Of a stretch of 64,000 nucleotides of DNA, positions 24,125 through 33,149 are shown one piece after another (the first letter of the stretch is position 1; the number at the start of each line of letters is the position of its first letter). The notes below the pieces were generated by a model. The model saw only the letters and a list, made by a program, of their open reading frames with translations, was not told the origin of the DNA and made no database searches. The translations under genes were made by a program, and so were the position numbers. The stretch is from JAHZKN01 sp965250205 (GTDB lineage Bacteria > Pseudomonadota > Alphaproteobacteria > Rhizobiales > Hyphomicrobiaceae): positions 124,001 through 188,000 of the forward strand of contig CBDFNK010000019.1 of NCBI GenBank assembly GCA_965250205.1, given 5' to 3'.

Positions 24125-24847
24125 ATGATTTCTGTTGTCATCCCAACGCTGAACTCCGAGGAGACGCTCGTCAAAACGCTGGCCGGGTTGGTTCCAGCTA
24201 CTGTATCGGGTGTCATTCGTGAGGTAATTGTGGTCGATGGCGGCTCGACGGACCGCACCTACGAAATTGTTGAGGATGCGGGTGCCAACTGGGTGGCATG
24301 TGGGCGGCCAAGCCGTGGTGCCCAGTTGCAGGCTGGTGCTGCCCAAGCGCGCAGCTCGTGGCTTCTCTTTTTGCATGCTGACACTGTGCTAGAGTTTGAT
24401 TGGGAACGTGAAGCGCAACAACTGATGCACCAGGTGGCAGATCAGGAGCGTCCAGCAACTGCAGGTGTGTTCCAGTTTAGCCTGAATGATGAAGGACTCG
24501 CGCCCCGCGCGCTTGAAGTCGGAGTACGCTGGCGGACCCGACTTTTAAAAATTCCGTACGGTGACCAAGGCCTTCTCATCCCGCGCACGCTGTACGATTC
24601 TGTGGGTGGCTACCGGCCGTTGCAACTGATGGAGGATGTTGACCTTGTGCGTCGCATTGGCCGCAGTCGCATCCGTGTCTTTCAATCTCAGGCCACAACG
24701 AGTGCTGCGCGCTATCGCCAACACGGTTATCTGCGTCGCATCGGGCGTAATCAAATCTGTCTTGCACTTTATTACTTGAATGTTCCCCCAGATAGGCTGG
24801 TTAAGTTTTATAGCGCCAAACCCTCTGCCAAAATGCGTCAAACATGA
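24125..24847 (+). CDS. Glycosyltransferase family 2, TIGR04283-type
   Basis: The 240-residue GT-A fold protein starts 'MISVVIPTLNSEETL' and has 'VDGGSTDRTYEI' (nucleotide-sugar contact) and 'LLFLHADTVL', the DxD-like metal site. The ending 'YGDQGLLIPRTLYDSVGGYRPLQLMEDVDLVRRI' is characteristic of the TIGR04283 rSAM/selenodomain-associated transferase 2 group. I use ATG 24125, since the family begins right here; the longer frame from 24065 adds an unlikely leader. Its stop overlaps the start of the next gene by 4 bp. The acceptor is unknown. Confidence 0.88.
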   Translation: MISVVIPTLNSEETLVKTLAGLVPATVSGVIREVIVVDGGSTDRTYEIVEDAGANWVACGRPSRGAQLQAGAAQARSSWLLFLHADTVLEFDWEREAQQLMHQVADQERPATAGVFQFSLNDEGLAPRALEVGVRWRTRLLKIPYGDQGLLIPRTLYDSVGGYRPLQLMEDVDLVRRIGRSRIRVFQSQATTSAARYRQHGYLRRIGRNQICLALYYLNVPPDRLVKFYSAKPSAKMRQT

Positions 24848-25470
24848 GTTCACCTCGTCTGCAGAAGCGTCTGGTGGTGATGGTCAAAATGCCCGTTGCG
24901 GGACAGGTGAAGACGCGCCTTGCGCGTGATGTCGGCGTTGCCCGGGCGACATCATTTTATCGCCATGCAACAGCAAATATTGTCCGTCGATTGGCGCATG
25001 ATGCGCGCTGGCAAACGCTTCTGGCAGTTGCGCCAGATAATGCTTTGGGCGCCAATGTTTTTGCTGGCGATATTTCCCAGCTTCCGCAGGGATCCGGCGA
25101 TCTCGGGCAACGTATGGGGCGTATTATGAGCGCGTTTCCGCCTGGGCCTATGGTTATTGTGGGCAGTGATTGCCTGGCACTATCGAACACGCACATTAAA
25201 AAAGCGTTCGATCAACTGGGCGGGCATGATGCTGTTTTGGGGCCTGCGCACGACGGTGGATACTGGCTAATCGGCCTCAAACGCATGCCGCGCTGTCCCG
25301 AGGTGTTTGATGATGTTCGCTGGTCAAGTGCAAATGCGTGTGCAGATACGCTGCGCAACATGGCACGCCTGCGCGTGGCGATGTTGGAGACGCTATCAGA
25401 TGTTGACACCGGTGCTGATTTGAAGGCCGCACATCGTTTGCAAGGTCGTCGTGTTCTGCCGGTTGTTTAG
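24844..25470 (+). CDS. DUF2064 / TIGR04282-family glycosyltransferase-like protein
   Basis: The 208-residue protein belongs to the TIGR04282 (rSAM/selenodomain-associated transferase 1, DUF2064) group. The N-terminal motif is 'VMVKMPVAGQVKTRLARDVG', then 'LPQGSGDLGQRM', 'VIVGSDCLALS' and 'LGPAHDGGYWLIGLKR'. It has a nucleotidyltransferase-like GT-A fold. The group often sits beside TIGR04283, as here, and some pairs belong to arsenosugar pathways. No arsenic methyltransferase or related genes are present here. It overlaps the GT2 stop (ATGA), so the two are co-translated. Confidence 0.9.
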   Translation: MSSPRLQKRLVVMVKMPVAGQVKTRLARDVGVARATSFYRHATANIVRRLAHDARWQTLLAVAPDNALGANVFAGDISQLPQGSGDLGQRMGRIMSAFPPGPMVIVGSDCLALSNTHIKKAFDQLGGHDAVLGPAHDGGYWLIGLKRMPRCPEVFDDVRWSSANACADTLRNMARLRVAMLETLSDVDTGADLKAAHRLQGRRVLPVV

Positions 25471-25509
25471 GTCAGCAGCGTTCCCGCATCAGCTTGTGTG
25501 GCACAGTAC

Positions 25510-26052
25510 TTATGATTTACGCCGATGTTCCTCAAGGCGCGGCATGATCTCAACAAAATTGCACGGACGGTGGCGGCTATCGAGTTGCAGTTTCAGGATC
25601 TTATCCCAGCCATCGCGGCAGGCCCCAGGCGAACCAGGCAGGCAGAAGATAAATGTTCCGCCAGCAACACCGCCGCAGGCGCGTGATTGAATGGTCGAGG
25701 TTGCGACGGTCTCAAATGAGATGTTGTGAAAAACGCTCGCAAAGCCATCAATTTCTTTTTCAAAGAGTGGCCTGACGGCTTCGGGTGTTACATCACGGCC
25801 GGTGAACCCGGTGCCACCTGTTGTGATCACGACGTCAATTTCGGGATTTTCAATCCAGGCGCTCACTTGTCCCGCAATCGCAGCTATATCGTCTTTAACG
25901 AGCGCGCGATCGTCGACTGAATGGCCAGCCTCTTTGACACGTTCAGCCAATAGGTTGCCGGATTTATCTTCCGCCAAGCTGCGCGTATCTGACATTGTCA
26001 AAATGGCAATGCGGATTGGAACAAATGGTAGATTGAGATCGATCTTTGCCAC
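25510..26052 (-). CDS. moaB: Molybdenum cofactor biosynthesis protein B
   Basis: The 180-residue MoaB/MogA-fold protein acts in the adenylation of molybdopterin. The landmarks are 'IAILTMSDTRSLAEDKSG' at the start, 'VVITTGGTGFTGRDVTPEAV' (the MoCF-binding glycine loop and Asp), 'FETVATSTIQSRACGGV' and 'FCLPGSPGACRDGWDKIL'. Length is as usual for the family. It is convergent with the DUF2064 gene. No other molybdopterin genes are in the window, so the pathway is encoded elsewhere. Confidence 0.94.
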   Translation of the reverse strand: MAKIDLNLPFVPIRIAILTMSDTRSLAEDKSGNLLAERVKEAGHSVDDRALVKDDIAAIAGQVSAWIENPEIDVVITTGGTGFTGRDVTPEAVRPLFEKEIDGFASVFHNISFETVATSTIQSRACGGVAGGTFIFCLPGSPGACRDGWDKILKLQLDSRHRPCNFVEIMPRLEEHRRKS

Positions 26053-26126
26053 GAGCGTTCAACGGCCTCCCTGAAGGCTTAAGGTCTTGGTCAGCCTTGC
26101 AGGGTTTGTTGCAGCCGTAAAGGTGG

Positions 26127-26642
26127 TCAGACCGAGACTTGTGCTGCAGAACGGTCTTCAACGGCTTCGGTTGAGACGGGAATGCAAATATCAATTTTGC
26201 GCTCACCATCTGGAACGGTCACGGGATCATCGTGATAGATTTCAAGTATCGGACGGTTTGGATCAAGCCACAACCCACTTGAAGGGATCCAACCATCTCG
26301 CAAGTCGGCAATGGTCATGGAAAGCTCGGCTGTCATGCCGTTGTGCCGGGCGCGTGCAAACGCGCCACCGAGAAATTTTTGTACCGAGAACGGTTCTGGA
26401 ATTTTTGATTCAAACCGCTCAGGTATTTCAATACAGGCATCATAACGGCACCGATCAACAGAAACGATCTTTGGATTGTCGTGCAGCAAACCGTAGCCAA
26501 CGTTCACCTCTTGGCGGATGTTGTTTTCATCCAACCATTTGAAGACCTGATGCCATGCTTTCTGTGCCGATGACGCATATGCGCCGTTGGTCCGCACAAA
26601 CATGACATAGACCGGCCTGAGGTATACAAATCCCGAACTCAA
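26127..26642 (-). CDS. GyrI-like small-molecule-binding domain protein
   Basis: The 171-residue single-domain protein has the GyrI-like (PF06445) pattern: N-terminal 'VYVMFVRTNGAYASSAQKAWHQVFKWL' helix after the first strand, 'VGYGLLHDNPKIVSVDRCRYDACIEIPE' and C-terminal 'LEIYHDDPVTVPDGERKIDICIPV'. No DNA-binding domain is attached, so it is a stand-alone ligand-binding domain of the type seen in AraC-effector or SbmC proteins. The ligand is unknown. It is upstream of moaB on the same strand with a 74-bp gap. The start is at 26642, preceded by AAAGGAAAT. Confidence 0.82.
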   Translation of the reverse strand: MSSGFVYLRPVYVMFVRTNGAYASSAQKAWHQVFKWLDENNIRQEVNVGYGLLHDNPKIVSVDRCRYDACIEIPERFESKIPEPFSVQKFLGGAFARARHNGMTAELSMTIADLRDGWIPSSGLWLDPNRPILEIYHDDPVTVPDGERKIDICIPVSTEAVEDRSAAQVSV

Positions 26643-26986
26643 GAGGATTTCCTTTCAAATTTGCCGCAAAGACATCTTAGATGAACGAAGACTTCATTCT
26701 GATTTCGAGATAACTTTAAACGTCGAGCGTATCTGTTGATTTAAATTCGTGACAACAATCTCAGTAAAAATAGAGCTAAATCTATTTTATATATCAGTAT
26801 GCGCATTTTATCTCAGCATCGCGTCAAAAGTTAATGTGTAAAGCGTTGTTTTTAATTGAAAAAGATGAGCCTTTAGACGCCGGATTTCATGCCGGCATTA
26901 GAGTAAAAACCATTTAATTTTTGCGATGGTGATGAAAATCAGCGTCAATGGTTGGTTAGCAAGCCGGGTCACGGGTAAGGTTTTTT
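26643..26986. other. Gene-free AT-rich stretch between two leftward genes
   Basis: I see no convincing reading frame. It should hold the leader of the GyrI-like gene and the end of the glycosylase pseudogene. Small inverted repeats are visible: GCCGG/CCGGC at about 26880-26898, and near 26969-26992 a stem CACGGGTAA...TTACCGTG interrupted by a T8 run. They could be a terminator, but on the expected strand no clear T-tail follows. Confidence 0.5.
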
Positions 26987-27839
26987 TTACCGTGTTTTGT
27001 GGGCCTCTTGCACGGCGAGCAAGTCTCGCCACGACAAACGTTTAGCGGCAGGCGTGCGCAACAGATAAGCCGGATGAAGGCTTGCCATCACCGGCACCTC
27101 ATGGTCTCCAATTGTGAGAGTTCGCCACTTGCCTCGCAAACGCATAATGCCATCGTTAACCTCAAGCATATTTTTTGCGGCCGCTCCGCCGAGCACGAGC
27201 ACCATTTTTGGATCCAGAAGTTCGAGCTGGCGCATTAAGAACGGGTGACAGATTTGTGCCTCTAGCGGGGTTGGCGTTCTGTTGCCGGGCGGGCGCCAAT
27301 TAGACAACATTGGTAATGTGCACATCGCTTTCACTGAGCCCGATGCTGGCCAACATTTTATCAAGCAATTGCCCGGCTCGGCCAACAAACGGCTTGCCCT
27401 GAATGTCCTCGTCGCGCCCTGGGGCCTCACCAATAATGGCGATGGGTGCTGATGGAGAACCACGGTAGAAGCATAGGTTCTTTGCCGTTGCTTTAAGTGC
27501 ACAGCCTTCAAAGCCCTTTAATATGGCTTCAAGGTCTTCCAGGCTTTTGGCTGACTTGGCTTGTTCTCGTGCCTGGGATGCAGCCTCAACGGGCGATTGT
27601 GCGACTGCAAAACGGCCGCTTGCTGGTGCTTGCGGTGGGGTTACAGCGGTTTTTGGGGCATCCTTCGGATTGGTCGGATTGTGCCCAGTCGTGGTTTGCT
27701 GAGGTGTCGCGGGTGATGGCGACACCGTGGCTAATTTATTGCGCCAATCAATCGGGTCGTCGCTGAGTGCACAATCAACGCCCATTGCAACGTACCATTC
27801 GAGCAGGGCAGCGGCAGCGGCTTTTTGGCTGTCTGACAT
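26987..27839 (-). pseudogene. Uracil-DNA glycosylase (family 4/5 type), single frameshift
   Basis: From ATG 27839 the first frame reads through a Pro/Thr/Ala-rich linker into 'FEGCALKATAKNLCF', 'IAIIGEAPGRDEDIQGKPFVGRAGQLLDKML' (the catalytic GEAPGRDED motif) and 'DVHITNVV', then stops at about 27300. The adjacent frame continues exactly where the family does: 'NWRPPGNRTPTPLEAQICHPFL', 'MVLVLGGAAAKNML' and 'HEVPVMASLHPAYLL' (second catalytic motif, HPAYLL). So one base insertion (or an equivalent deletion) at about 27297-27308 splits an otherwise intact gene. It could be a recent pseudogene, a sequencing error or, less likely, programmed frameshifting. The cluster Cys pattern is incomplete in the first motif. 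Confidence 0.85.
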
Positions 27840-28134
27840 TGGGTTCAAAAGAACACCCTCGGAATTGATGGACAGATCACGGTGCGATGTCGCGGTCGTT
27901 GCACTCCGTTTATCAGAAAATGCCGGGGAATGCCGGGGAGAGATGAACCAAAAGCAGCATTTGTGCACCTAATATTGTGGACTGGATGCCCTTATCCGCC
28001 CGCTGAGTTGAGGCACCTCTAAAGCTACTTTTGAAGACTTCAGGCGCCTACTTTATTGCCGGTCAGCCTTGACGCGGCTGGCCGTTGCCACCTATCCGAT
28101 AGAGATCACCAATTACACAGGGGTCGTTAAGCAC

Positions 28135-29817
28135 ATGTCTGAACAGAGCTCGGACCGTCCAGCCCGCGAAGGCATGGAATTTGATGTCGTGATTGTAGGT
28201 GCGGGCCCGGCAGGTCTTTCGGCGGCTATCCGATTAAAGCAGCTTGCTGACAAAGCTGGCCAGGACTTGTCTATCGTAGTCCTGGAAAAAGGTTCTGAGG
28301 TTGGAGCACACATCCTTTCAGGAGCGGTGATCGATCCCATTGGTCTCAATAGGCTGGTTCCGGATTGGAAAGAGAAGGGCGCACCGGTCACGACGGAAGT
28401 GACCCGTGACCGTTTTCTCTATCTCGGTAAATCAGGTGATCTGACGTTGCCGAATTTCACTATGCCACCGTTAATGAATAATCACGGCAATTACATCGTC
28501 AGTCTGGGTGCTCTCTGTCAGTGGCTCGGCGAGCAGGCGATGGAGCTTGGCGTAGAGGTTTATCCAGGTTTTGCCGCATCAGAAATACTCTACAACGATG
28601 ATGGTTCAGTTGTAGGCGTTGCCACAGGCGACATGGGGATTGGCCGTGATGGCAAGCCCAAGGACAGTTTCACGCCAGGTATGGAATTGCGCGGGAAATA
28701 CACATTGTTTTCTGAAGGTGTTCGCGGATCGTTGTCCAAAGAGCTGATCGCCAAATTCAATCTGGACGCTCAGAGCGAGCCGCAGAAATACGGCATTGGC
28801 TTGAAAGAGCTGTGGGAAGTGAAGCCTGAGCATCACCAACCAGGCCTCGTGCAACATAGCTTTGGCTGGCCGCTTGATAACAGTACCGGCGGTGGCTCCT
28901 TCCTCTACCATTTCGATAAAAACTTGGTGGCGGTTGGCTTTGTTTTGCACCTTAATTATGCCAATCCCTATCTGTCGCCCTATGACGAATTCCAACGGTT
29001 TAAAACGCACCCTTCAATTCGTGGTGTATTCGAAGGTGGAAAGCGCATCAGCTACGGCGCGCGTGCAATTTCAGAAGGTGGCTGGCAGTCGATGCCAAAG
29101 TTGACATTTCCTGGTGGTGCGCTTCTTGGCTGCGCAGCCGGCATGGTCAATGTTCCGCGCATTAAAGGTAGCCATAATGCAATGCTGTCTGGCATTGCGG
29201 CGGCTGAAGCAACCTTTGCAGCGATTGGGGCAGGGCGTTCGGGCGATGAGCTCAGCGATTATGAAGCCCAAGTCCGTGAAGGTGACATCGCAGCTGACCT
29301 TAGACCAGTGCGCAACGCAAAACCGCTGTGGTCGAAGTTTGGTACTGTGGCGGGTATCATGCTCGGTGGCATCGACATGTGGGCCAATACCATCATCTCA
29401 AAAATCGGATTTGGGTTTACGCTAAAACACAAAAAGCCAGATCACGCGACATTGAAGCAGGCTAAGTCGTGTAAGAAAATTGACTATCCAAAACCTGATG
29501 GTGTTCTAACATTTGACAAACTCACTAACGTCTCTTTTTCGGCTACCAACCATGAGGAAGACCAGATGGTCCACCTCAAATTGGCAGATCCGTCGGTGCC
29601 AGTACTCGAAAATTTGCCGACGTACGCAGAGCCGGCGCAGCGCTATTGCCCGGCTGGGGTCTATGAAATTGTGCAGGATGAGCAGGGCAAGCCGCAGTTC
29701 CAGATCAATGCCCAAAACTGTGTCCACTGCAAAACCTGCGATATCAAAGACCCGGCACAAAATATTACGTGGGTGTGTCCTGAAGGCGGCGGCGGGCCCA
29801 ATTACACTGGTATGTAG
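28135..29817 (+). CDS. Electron transfer flavoprotein-ubiquinone oxidoreductase
   Basis: This membrane-associated FAD and 4Fe-4S enzyme passes electrons from ETF to ubiquinone during fatty-acid and amino-acid oxidation. It is full length at 560 residues. The FAD dinucleotide fold is 'VVIVGAGPAGLSAAIRL' near residue 18. The ETF-QO signature 'GAHILSGAVIDPIGL' follows. The C-terminal 4Fe-4S ferredoxin-like domain has 'CPAGVYEI' and 'CVHCKTCDIKDP', ending 'WVCPEGGGGPNYTGM'. I chose ATG 28135 (MSEQSS...); the upstream start at 28069 adds 22 residues. It is divergent from the glycosylase gene. Confidence 0.96.
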   Translation: MSEQSSDRPAREGMEFDVVIVGAGPAGLSAAIRLKQLADKAGQDLSIVVLEKGSEVGAHILSGAVIDPIGLNRLVPDWKEKGAPVTTEVTRDRFLYLGKSGDLTLPNFTMPPLMNNHGNYIVSLGALCQWLGEQAMELGVEVYPGFAASEILYNDDGSVVGVATGDMGIGRDGKPKDSFTPGMELRGKYTLFSEGVRGSLSKELIAKFNLDAQSEPQKYGIGLKELWEVKPEHHQPGLVQHSFGWPLDNSTGGGSFLYHFDKNLVAVGFVLHLNYANPYLSPYDEFQRFKTHPSIRGVFEGGKRISYGARAISEGGWQSMPKLTFPGGALLGCAAGMVNVPRIKGSHNAMLSGIAAAEATFAAIGAGRSGDELSDYEAQVREGDIAADLRPVRNAKPLWSKFGTVAGIMLGGIDMWANTIISKIGFGFTLKHKKPDHATLKQAKSCKKIDYPKPDGVLTFDKLTNVSFSATNHEEDQMVHLKLADPSVPVLENLPTYAEPAQRYCPAGVYEIVQDEQGKPQFQINAQNCVHCKTCDIKDPAQNITWVCPEGGGGPNYTGM

Positions 29818-30071
29818 GCAAACGGGTCCAAAAACGGTTTTCGGCCGAATTGCGCTTTGAGGTGATTAACCCGTTGTTATCGCCAAGCCATTTTCTTGGC
29901 GTATCGCTGATGTTTTGTGCTGATGCTAGTTCCGTGGTCGGATGATGGCGTTTTTTTTAAGCGATGGGTAAGCTTGATGAGGACAAATTCTTATGTCGCC
30001 AAGACGCCTTTAGTATTGGTAGGATCAGTTTCAGGAATCAAATGATGCGACCTCTCAAGGAGACGCTGGGA

Positions 30072-32171
30072 ATGCGAGACTTTGTTTGCCGACGCGTTGT
30101 CCTTTGGGCAGTGATGTTTACGGCCTGGATTTACGGCAGCGTCATCGGCACGCTCCCAGGACTCGCTGAGACAAAGCCTGAAATTTTTGAATCCCGCTCT
30201 CTGGTCGGCAGCTACCTTGCAGGTCGCTTGGCCCAAAATAGCAATGACACCAGAAATGCTGCCAAGTTTTATGGTAACGCGCTCATTCGCGATCCACGCA
30301 ATACTGTGCTGCTTGATCAAGCCTTCACCATGGAGCTCACAGACGGCAAATGGAAGCGTGCCCTGCGTCTGGCCGAATTGCTGATTGTCGAACAGCCCCA
30401 GCACCGCATGGCGCAACTTCTTCTTGGATTGAGAGCATTTAAAAACAAGAATTATGAAAGCGCGGAAAAACACGTCAAAGCGTCAGCACTTGGTCCGATA
30501 GGTGAGCTCTCAAGCGCGTTGACACTGGCCTGGGTTCGCCAGGCGCAGGGCAAACACAAACAGGCGCTACAGGCGCTGGAGCTCGATAACAAGGCTGACT
30601 GGGCGCAGTACTACTTGAAGTATCAGCGTGCGTTGCTTTTTGATGTGGCAGGACGCACTGACGCTGCCGGTAAAACTTATTCCGATGTGTTTAAACAAGA
30701 CTCGCGTACGCTGCGCTCTACTCTGGCCTATGCCCATCACGCTGCGGTCGTGAACGGGACGGCGGCTGCAAAGCGCGTTCTGCGGCAACATCAGGCCAAG
30801 ACCAAAGCAGACCAACACGCGCTTGTTAGAGACTTTCTAGCCCGTCTTAATGATGGGTCACGCATCGATCTGCTGGTGAACACACCTACACAGGGCATCG
30901 TTGAGGTTCTGTATGGGCTTGGCGAAGCCCTAGCTGGCGAGGGTGGCCTGACACCAGGCATGCTTTATCTGCAAATGGCGCTGTTTTTGGAGCCTGACCA
31001 TCCATTTGCGCTAGCGGCTCTGGCAAATGCCCTTGAAACCATGCGGCTTTATGGTGAAGCCAATGCCGTTTATGCGCGCATTCCGACAAGTACGCCACTT
31101 CACACCGCGATTGAAATTCGCCGGGCGTTTAATCTCAATTCCCTTGATAAGGTCAACGATGCGCAACAGACCTTGGTTGCACTGTTAGAACCAGACGCCG
31201 GTGCGACCAAAATCGAGGCTGAAAAAGATGCCGAGCGGGTGCAAAAATTGATCGCAGCCGGACCCCGGAACGGTAATGTTTTATCACTCGGTAGTGATGC
31301 CCAGCAGGTTCGTACCGTGCAACAAGCCCTGACCTCACTGGGCATTGATGTCGGTGAGGTGGACGGCGTTTACGGTGATGCCACGCGACGCGGGGTGGCG
31401 CGTTTTCAGAAAGAAAGAAGTCTTGATGTCGACGGTGTGGTTGGTTCTGAAACCTATGCAAGTCTCATCGGAGCCGCTGGCCCGTTGACGTATGGCAACA
31501 GGGTCGACAACACGAGTCAGCTTCAGATTTTGGATGCCATCGGTAATATTTTGCGTGCCCGCAAGAAGTATGGCGAGGCGATTGAGTATTATGATCGCGC
31601 GATAGCGCTGATAAAAAAGCCACGGAAGCGTGACTGGACATATTTTTATGCCCGCGGCACCTGCCATGAACGCGTAAAAAATTGGCCGAAGGCGGAAGCC
31701 GATCTCCAGAGGGCACTCAAGTTGACGCCAGATCAACCATTGGTTCTTAATTACCTTGGCTATTCGTGGATTGATCAGGGCTTGCATCTTAAAGAGGGTT
31801 TGAAACTGATTGAGCGCGCCGTGGCACTCAAGCCGGATGATGGCTACGTCGTGGACAGTCTTGGGTGGGCCCACTTTAAGCTTGGCAATATCAAGCCGGC
31901 GGTTTTGTTCTTGGAGCGTGCTGTCGAGCTGCGCCCTGATGATCCCATTCTCAATGACCATCTTGGTGATGCACTGTGGCGTGCAGGGCGACAACGCGAA
32001 GCGCGTTTCCAGTGGGAGCAGGCGTTGACGCTTAAGCCTGAACCCGAAGAGGCGACAAAGATCCGGGCCAAGATTCGCACGGGGCTGTTGGAGCCGATTG
32101 ATGCGCAAGGACTTCAGGGCACCCAGAATGCCGCAACAGCGACCCCGATATCGAGTGATCGCAAAAATTAA
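30072..32171 (+). CDS. TPR-repeat protein with internal peptidoglycan-binding domain
   Basis: From ATG 30072, with AAGGAG nine bases upstream, this is a protein of about 699 residues. It begins with a signal sequence or N-terminal membrane anchor ('VVLWAVMFTAWIYGSVIGTLPGLAET'). A block of TPR-like helices follows (about 25-370: 'FYGNALIRDPRNTVLLDQAF', 'LLGLRAFKNKNYESAEKH'). Near residues 410-465 lies a PG_binding_1 domain ('VQQALTSLGIDVGEVDGVYGDATRRGVARFQ'), then canonical TPRs to the C-terminus ('VDSLGWAHFKLGNIKPAVLFLERAVELRPDD', 'ILNDHLGDALWRAGR'). It likely acts in the periplasm. Similar TPR proteins precede ispE in many alphaproteobacteria, but this internal peptidoglycan-binding domain is unusual. 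Confidence 0.82.
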   Translation: MRDFVCRRVVLWAVMFTAWIYGSVIGTLPGLAETKPEIFESRSLVGSYLAGRLAQNSNDTRNAAKFYGNALIRDPRNTVLLDQAFTMELTDGKWKRALRLAELLIVEQPQHRMAQLLLGLRAFKNKNYESAEKHVKASALGPIGELSSALTLAWVRQAQGKHKQALQALELDNKADWAQYYLKYQRALLFDVAGRTDAAGKTYSDVFKQDSRTLRSTLAYAHHAAVVNGTAAAKRVLRQHQAKTKADQHALVRDFLARLNDGSRIDLLVNTPTQGIVEVLYGLGEALAGEGGLTPGMLYLQMALFLEPDHPFALAALANALETMRLYGEANAVYARIPTSTPLHTAIEIRRAFNLNSLDKVNDAQQTLVALLEPDAGATKIEAEKDAERVQKLIAAGPRNGNVLSLGSDAQQVRTVQQALTSLGIDVGEVDGVYGDATRRGVARFQKERSLDVDGVVGSETYASLIGAAGPLTYGNRVDNTSQLQILDAIGNILRARKKYGEAIEYYDRAIALIKKPRKRDWTYFYARGTCHERVKNWPKAEADLQRALKLTPDQPLVLNYLGYSWIDQGLHLKEGLKLIERAVALKPDDGYVVDSLGWAHFKLGNIKPAVLFLERAVELRPDDPILNDHLGDALWRAGRQREARFQWEQALTLKPEPEEATKIRAKIRTGLLEPIDAQGLQGTQNAATATPISSDRKN

Positions 32172-32216
32172 GCCGCAGATGTGGCACCACCGATCATTCA
32201 AACGCTGGGGTTAAAG

Positions 32217-33143
32217 ATGGTCGCTCCTGTTTGTCAGTCCGCGCCTGCAAAAATCAACCTAACATTGAGAATTCTAGGTCGACGGGAGGATGGCTATCAT
32301 CAGCTTGTGAGTCTGGTTGCGTTTGCTCCGGATATTTCTGATACCGTCACGGTTACACCCGGCCCGTCAAATCGCGTGACATTCTCTGGTCCTTTTTCTG
32401 TTGGGCTTGATGCTGGCCCGACCACGGTGTCATTGGCACTACGCTTGCTTGCTCAGTCGTTAGTGGCTCCTGCGTCTGCGCCGCCAGGACCGCAACCCGC
32501 GCCGGGCTTGCAGCTTGGCGCTGTGGTGGTTGAAAAGCGTATTCCTTTGGCATCGGGACTTGGGGGCGGTTCTGCTGATGCCGCAGCAGTGTTGCGGGCG
32601 GTGCGGCACCTCAACACAGAGCGACAGACAGAAGTGGATTGGTTGACTATTGCGCGTCAGATTGGTGCTGATGTGCCGGTGTGTTTAACGTCGCGCGCAC
32701 AGATAATGTCGGGCGTTGGCGATGAGCTGGCTCCGGTTGCGTCGCTCCCGAAGCTCTATACGGTTTTGATTAAAACAGACGAGCCCGCGCTGCCGGATAA
32801 GACGCAACGTGTTTTTGAGGCGCTGAATGCTGGGCCTATCGAGATGGTTGCCCAACCCCAATCGACAAAAAACAAAGTCACATTTGACTGTGCTGAGGCT
32901 GTTGCAGCCTTTGTGCACGGGACAGGCAACACCCTTCTCGAACCTGCTCGTGCATTGATGCCATCGCTTGACGCGCCACTTGCAATGTTGAACGCACAGC
33001 CGTCGTGCCTTGCCGCAAGTCTTTCAGGCGCCGGACCAACTGTATTTGGACTGTTCGCAGACCGTGACGGCGCTGAATCCGCCGCGCGCACCATTCAAAA
33101 TGACGCGCCATCTTGGTGGGTGAAGGCTTCTGAACTCGTTTAA
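32217..33143 (+). CDS. ispE: 4-diphosphocytidyl-2-C-methyl-D-erythritol kinase
   Basis: A GHMP-family kinase of the MEP isoprenoid pathway, phosphorylating CDP-methylerythritol. The N-terminal 'SAPAKINLTLRILGRREDGYH' includes the catalytic Lys. The ATP-binding GHMP loop is 'PLASGLGGGSADAAAVLRA', the aspartate-containing 'QIGADVPVC' follows, and the C-terminal 'SLSGAGPTVFGLF' motif closes the active site. I use ATG 32217 (309 residues), because the family begins about ten residues before PAKINL. It follows the TPR gene after 45 bp and probably shares its transcript. Confidence 0.95.
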   Translation: MVAPVCQSAPAKINLTLRILGRREDGYHQLVSLVAFAPDISDTVTVTPGPSNRVTFSGPFSVGLDAGPTTVSLALRLLAQSLVAPASAPPGPQPAPGLQLGAVVVEKRIPLASGLGGGSADAAAVLRAVRHLNTERQTEVDWLTIARQIGADVPVCLTSRAQIMSGVGDELAPVASLPKLYTVLIKTDEPALPDKTQRVFEALNAGPIEMVAQPQSTKNKVTFDCAEAVAAFVHGTGNTLLEPARALMPSLDAPLAMLNAQPSCLAASLSGAGPTVFGLFADRDGAESAARTIQNDAPSWWVKASELV

Positions 33144-33149
33144 GTTGAT

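Noticed and set aside
26880..26992. Terminator-like stems before the UDG pseudogene's end
   Set aside because: On the strand where a terminator would be expected there is no clear T-tract, so I list them only as a note in the gap.
31335..32201. 288-residue minus-strand frame antisense to the TPR gene
   Set aside because: No motif and weak codon pattern; the TPR frame is better supported by repeat periodicity.
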